Assembly (NCBI RefSeq): GCF_009727055.1
Contig: NC_052350.1
Location: 23,437,233-23,501,232 of the forward strand
Direction: 5' to 3'
Source of the DNA: Benincasa hispida
Taxonomy: Eukaryota; Streptophyta; Magnoliopsida; Cucurbitales; Cucurbitaceae
DNA length: 64,000 nt
The position numbers and the translations under genes are program-made. Below, piece by piece: positions 59,049 to 64,000 of the stretch; the stretch's first letter is position 1, and the number at the start of each line of letters is the position of its first letter. The notes beneath the pieces were generated by a model. That model made no database searches. It was not told the DNA's origin and was given only the letters and a program-made list of their open reading frames with translations.

Positions 59049-62000
59049 ATTTTGAGCAAATTTCTATAATGTAACTCAATGCTGCTTTCTTCACTCAACA
59101 AAGTAAATGGTAGTTGAAATAAAATTGTACTTTTCAATTTTGTACCTTTGAACCTGTGTTCGATTCTGCGGTTTCCGCAAAGCAACAAAGTCTGCTTTAT
59201 AAAGATGAAAAAAACATAGTTTTTTGATTTCTTAGTCACAAGCATGTTTGGAATGGTTTTCTAAAGACTAAGTAACTTCCTAACACTTTTCATTCAGAGA
59301 CGAGAATTTAAGAGCTTACAAACCTGTCTCCAAACATTTTAAGCCTTTATTCACTATAATGTACTTTGTCATTTCTTAAAAATGAAATGATAATAAATTG
59401 TACACATCTTATTATTTACAACCACAAAAAAAGAAAGGTGTTAAAAGGCATATAAAGGAAATTGATGGGAATATTTATAACAGAACTAGGAGAATATTTG
59501 TCAGTAAAAGAGGAAAAATGTGGATTAAATATGGATTATGAATTGGTAGAGGGAGAGAAATATTATTTAACTTGTATTCTAAGGTTATTTGAAGCTTTAA
59601 AGCCAAATCTCCAAACTTTGCCTTCTCCTCTCAACAACCCTTATTTTGCCTTTTTCTTTTCTTTCCATTGAACCTCCCAAACCTTTCACCCTACTCAACC
59701 TCTACATCACACAACCACTTGCTTCACTCAATTTCTTCTTCTTTTTTTTTTCTTGTATTTAGACGCTTCATCTTTTCATTAACAAATTCTTGATTAAAAA
59801 AAATGTATAAAAAGATAGGACGCAAAAAAAGTGATCGTAGAAGAATGCAATAAATCTGATTGTGAATGAATCAAGTACAATCACGTTTTAAAGTACACAT
59901 TGATACGAAAACGGGGCTAGACAAGGATTGCCTTAAAAATCAAATATCTTGAGACAAAGAATGAGTTTTTTTGACCCAAGATGCAAACACTCCACAAAAT
60001 AAGATGATCAATCTCACTTGAATGTTCTTGTATGCAACTCAGTACTTGAATTACAAAATTCAAGAAGCTCAGCTTGAAAGAGAAAGCACTAAGGTCAGAA
60101 TTCAATTCACCATACACTATCAAACAACCTAATAGCAAGGCTTTAAATCGCCTCCCAATAAAAACTCCAACGTAACATAGCAAAATGACAAAAATACCCT
60201 TAAATACCCTTACTTCATACGTCATAAAAATGATAAAATTGAAAAATACTAAAATTACATTAAAATTATTAAATAAAATATAAATAATAATTTGATGCTC
60301 TAAACGATTCATATCGTACATTTCTTCACATTGTTCTTAAAATCTAATTCATACTAGCTTTTAAAAATAGCTCCACGAAGATCAAATATATTCTAATCTA
60401 TCTATTCATCTATACAATACAAGCACATATTAAATAAATTTAGAGAACAGTTCCTGGCTCTTTTATTGAAGGATCTATGGACATAATTTTTTTGAAAAAA
60501 GGAAGAATAAAATAAAGCAATTGAACAGTAAAAGTTCTTCACTTACTGTCATACAGTGTGCATATTTTAGACATAATCTTCTCAGAGAAAGACAAAGACA
60601 AATCTTTTAAGAATATAGAAAAAGGGAAAAAAAAGATAAGAGAACTTGTAACTATCTAACTATAATATTCTCTCTGTAAAAGCTTTCTCTTGTTTCTCTT
60701 TCTAGTTTTGGACATCAAAGTTAATGATGTGAGCATGAAAGTTAGGGAGTCATTCAGAAGAGCCAACATGTTAAGCCTTGTGATTGAAGTCTAAGAATAT
60801 TCCAATTTTGGATCATATATTACTCTCTTATAAGCAACTATTTAGATTTAATTTAGAGGTGTGTCTTTTACATAACCAAATACAATGTTATAGAGATTTT
60901 AATATGTCGAGAGAAATGCACTTCTAAGTTTTTTCGATGATAAATTTTGTCATGTTGGAACAAAGTTTAATTTTTTTTATAGTGTTATGAGAAGTTATGT
61001 AGCATCGAGAGAAGATATGTTAAAATCCTGTCTTAGAGGTCAATTGCTGACAATATGTCTCGACAAATGCATACTTTATATTTTTTGGCGATAGTATCTA
61101 ATATCACTTATTGACTTAAAAACTTAAGCGAGTGGGTGAATACAAATTTAATATCATTTCATCCAACACTCCTCCTCACTTATGGGCTTGAAGTATGAAG
61201 AGGACTCAACAAGTCGAAATCAATATTAATTGGAGAAGAAATAACATTGCAGAGATTTGAATACAAAATCTCACTTAATCACCTATTTGAATACCATTTA
61301 AGATTGTTGATTTGACCCAAAAACTTAAACTAATACGGTGAAACAAATTTAATATCACATCATCCAACATTAACATTGTTGAGTACTTTAATCACTTACT
61401 AATTTTCATCTATTGAGTTTTCTTTTTAATTAAATTTTATTTAAACTTTTGACCATTTGGTCAAAGGTATATGCTTTTACCAATTGAACAATATTTAAAT
61501 TAGTTTTTTTATCGATTGAGTTGTTTATACAAAAATTAAATTTATTTATAATTGTCAATTTGAACATAATTCAAGTGGTTAAGATATATTTTATCAATTA
61601 AGATTAGAACTTGAAACGTAAATAAAAGCAATAAAGTGCAACCAAAATTGATATTAAGCATATTTATAGCCCTGATCTAAGATGATGATAATATCTTCAT
61701 TTATAGATAAAACAGAAATAAAAATAAAATAAAATCTTTATTTAAGAAGTGTCCTAAATTAAAATTCAACTAGATTGTTCATTCCTTATAGGAAAATCTT
61801 GGGAACAAGAATTTGTAAATTTGAATTAGTCTAATTTATCCTTTTATGTTAATTTATGAGCATCTAAATGATAACAATTACTTGAGATGAATTTTGCACA
61901 ACCCTTATCATCATTAATTATGGTGGGTGGTTTTCTTATTTGTTTGGTTTTAATTGTGAAAATTAAAATCTAAAAGGAAAATAATTTGAAAGAACTCTCT

Positions 62001-62279
62001 CTTGTGAATAGAAAAAAAAAATTGCCTATATATTAATCATTTTTAGAAGTGGGGTAATGAAATGGTGACCAAATCCACCAAACTATTAAATATTTGCCTA
62101 AATGTTTGGTATATGATTTGCCTAATGGATTTGATTATACAACAATTATCTCAAGGTTCCATTTTCCCCCACATCTCAATCGTATATAATTTTCAATTTT
62201 CTCTCCAATTTTAACTTAATCCACCTTCATTAATAACTTAATTAAAACCCAAAATAAAAATTAAAAAATAAATAAAAGG
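59049..62279. other. AT-rich intergenic DNA
   Basis: No gene is seen. Open frames at 59462-59671 (plus) and 59917-60321 (minus) have no recognisable domain and no splice context. Two related segments at 61085-61190 and 61310-61375 share ACTTAAGCGAGTGG-like text and AATTTAATATCAC/TTTCATCCAACA words, probably pieces of an old interspersed repeat. The rest looks unremarkable. Confidence 0.45.
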
Positions 62280-62580
62280 GTAAATTGCAGAAACTACCTT
62301 TGAAGTATGGTGATATTTAAAATTACACCCCCAAACTTTCAATTGTAAAAATTAGACCTCAAATTTAAGAGTGTTGAAATTAGACCCTCAAAGTTACAAT
62401 TAGTAGTAAAAATTGGATCACAAATGATAAAAGTTGAACTCTCAAACTTATACAATTGTTACAATTTCTACAACTATTATAAGTTTGAGGATCCAATTTT
62501 AAACATGTATAAGTTTGAGAGCTCAATTTTTACAATCGAAAATTTGAGGGTATAATTGCAACTACCACTGTACGCTAGGA
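62280..62580. repeat. Fold-back (MITE-like) element
   Basis: AATTACACCCCCAAACTTTC and AATTGTAAAAATTAGACCTC (62321-62361) pair in inverted orientation with GAGCTCAATTTTTACAAT and CGAAAATTTGAGGGTATAATT (62520-62557). Shorter repeats of TCAAACTTATACA and TATAAGTTTGAG lie between. No coding sequence. Confidence 0.6.
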
Positions 62581-62879
62581 ATGATTTTTACAATTTATCA
62601 CATCGTCAATTTTTTTAATTTTTTTTAAAAAAACCTTCATAGTGCTTGCTTTCAACAAGGAGTAACAGGTAATTCCCAACTCAACAAGCTATTCTTGGGT
62701 TGTTTGTTGGCAACTTGGCATAAAAACCATACCATTATTCTTTGTTTATTTATTAAGTTTTTTTTTAAAGAAAAAATAATTTTTTAAATAATTTCAAAGA
62801 AATTTGTTCAAAATTTCCATTCCTTTTCTGGGCCTTCTTAGTATGGCCTAAAAATTAAAAAGCAAATCACGCTTAATTA
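62581..62879. other. AT-rich intergenic DNA
   Basis: Nothing gene-like seen. Confidence 0.4.
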
Positions 62880-63760
62880 TCCAATATAAGGACCGACACA
62901 AACTCTTAACACAAAATACAAGCACAATTATATAGAGAGAAAAAAGAAAAAGAAAAAAGAAAAGCCTTGTGACGATCGTGGGATAACAAATTTCTCTCTG
63001 CAATTCAAAAGGGTCAGTGAAATTCTTTCCCTTTTTGCTTCCTTCAAACCGATCTTCTTTTGGGTTTTATCTATATTTGCATTTTCAAGCAGTTGCTTAA
63101 TTCTTGATGCTCTTTTCTTACTTTTTTTTTTCTTTTCTGAATTTCATTCGGTTTTTGAAGCGTTTTTGTGTTTGAATTTCCATTTGTTGCTGGGATTTTT
63201 CTTTCTTTCTTTATTTTTCTTGTTCGGGGATTATTCAATTTGTCTGGCTGATGTTTGGTTGCTCTGAAAACAGTGGAAAATGTAAGAGAAATTATGAGTT
63301 TGTATAATTTGGTACGAAAGAAAATGATATCGTTTCCAATTAGTTCCATGAACTTGTTTTGATGAAGATTTTGTGTTCATTACGAGATGTTTAGAAATAT
63401 ATTAAACATTTTATTTGCTTTTTCCTTCTCTTTCCTTCTTTACGGGGAGCAATGTAACTGAAATTAGTTTGTGTTCTTTCATTACATTTTCTGATCAATC
63501 CCAGAGGGGATTTTTTATTTTAAATTTTCTTTTGTTTGCTTTTATATTATTCTGCAGCATGATTCTATGAGCAGTGGTGGTGATTGTACTGCTTGATGTT
63601 TGATTTTTTAGAGATAACAGAAAGGCATTAGTATAAGCAAATCCAAAAAGAAAAGGAAAGAAAGAAATCGAGATTGGAGGTGTTTGGTGTTGTTTTCGAT
63701 TAGGTCAAGGCCTGAAAAGACTAAACTATTCATGATTTTGACATTCTAATAACAAATTTA
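62880..63760 (+). promoter_or_regulatory. Possible promoter and non-coding 5' exons of a gene beyond the right edge
   Basis: CCAAT at 62881-62885 and a TATA-like ATTATATAGAG at 62928-62938 precede a purine-rich stretch (GAGAGAAAAAAGAAAAAG) and CTTGTGACGATCGTGGG, a layout usual for plant 5' UTRs. AAAAGG|GTCAGTG at about 63013 could be a donor. After a T-rich stretch TTATTCTGCAG|CATGATTC at about 63558 looks like an acceptor, and TTTAG|GTATGTGAAATGG at about 63762 a second donor. No long frame starts here, so the coding part would be outside the window. This is inference from layout only. Confidence 0.35.
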
Positions 63761-64000
63761 GGTATGTGAAATGGCTTAAACATTTGGGGCACTCTCCTTT
63801 TTGTTGTGCATTACAATGAGAATATTTTAGATGTAGCCTGAAATCTTTTGTGTTGATCTGTTGTTCCCTCTCTCTTTCCATTAACTTTTTGCATAGTAAA
63901 TTTGTTTAGAGAAACTAAAAATCTAGGAAGAGTTCTTAGTTTTCATTCTTAAAGTCTTGGACCCTCATGAATGAAATTTTCTAGTAGTGGATAGTGTTTG

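Noticed and set aside
59917..60321. 134-codon minus-strand hydrophobic frame
   Set aside because: AT-rich DNA read as Phe/Ile/Leu; no start context, splice signals or conserved motif.

Overview
The window is nuclear DNA of a flowering plant. It has GT-AG spliced exons, AT-rich intergenic DNA, long microsatellites and dense plant LTR retrotransposons of the Ty1/copia and Ty3/gypsy (including Athila-like) types. From memory, the copia gag/pol and LTR families resemble those abundant in cucurbit genomes, so a cucurbit is my best guess; this was not tested by a search. I see no prokaryotic operon, CRISPR array, phage, organellar insert, tRNA or rRNA gene.

Positions 1-42404 are a retrotransposon graveyard. 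Positions 1-5948 are an Athila-like element carrying only decayed gag and protease. Positions 5949-8917 are a mosaic of LTR fragments ending at the primer-binding site of a plus-strand copia element, called E here. E's gag, protease, integrase, RT and RNase H pieces lie at 13124-15192, 17824-18483 and 29824-30433, split by solo LTRs with perfect 5-bp target-site duplications (TSDs): GTTAA at 10369-12315, AAGAC around the 2.6-kb LTR at 15198-17818, and TTACT around 18484-29818. The last of these was entered by a minus-strand copia (D, 19601-29004, TSD GATAT). D holds a solo LTR (TSD TGCAT), which holds another (TSD TTGAG). The order of at least five insertions can therefore be read directly. 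A second minus-strand copia of E's family (F, 32052-41585) sits in another LTR of that family and ends in a head-to-head LTR junction.

Inside F there are clear assembly artefacts. A perfect 38-bp palindrome identical to the Nextera mate-pair junction adapter is flanked by a 289-bp duplication, a 26-bp core of the same adapter sits at a gap in the integrase, and a single N lies between two identical 69-bp copies. Sequence in 35.6-38.1 kb should not be trusted base by base.

Positions 42405-49735 are gene-free and AT-rich, with fold-back (MITE-like) elements, a TG/TA microsatellite and a GTCG-rich degenerate repeat. The one confidently intact gene is PRMT10 (49736-52794, plus strand, seven exons, 380 aa), a plant-specific type I protein arginine methyltransferase. 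A minus-strand gypsy element (53078-56928) inserted about 280 bp past its stop codon and itself carries a small solo LTR. Further right are a possible first exon of a small membrane protein (58803-59043), gene-free DNA, and a possible promoter with non-coding 5' exons (62880-63760) for a gene lying beyond the right edge.

I did not find a new multi-gene biological system. The notable content is the resolvable nested-insertion record, the adapter artefacts, a gag-protease-only Athila derivative, and an ACACGATCG-type word array shared by LTRs of different retroelement superfamilies.
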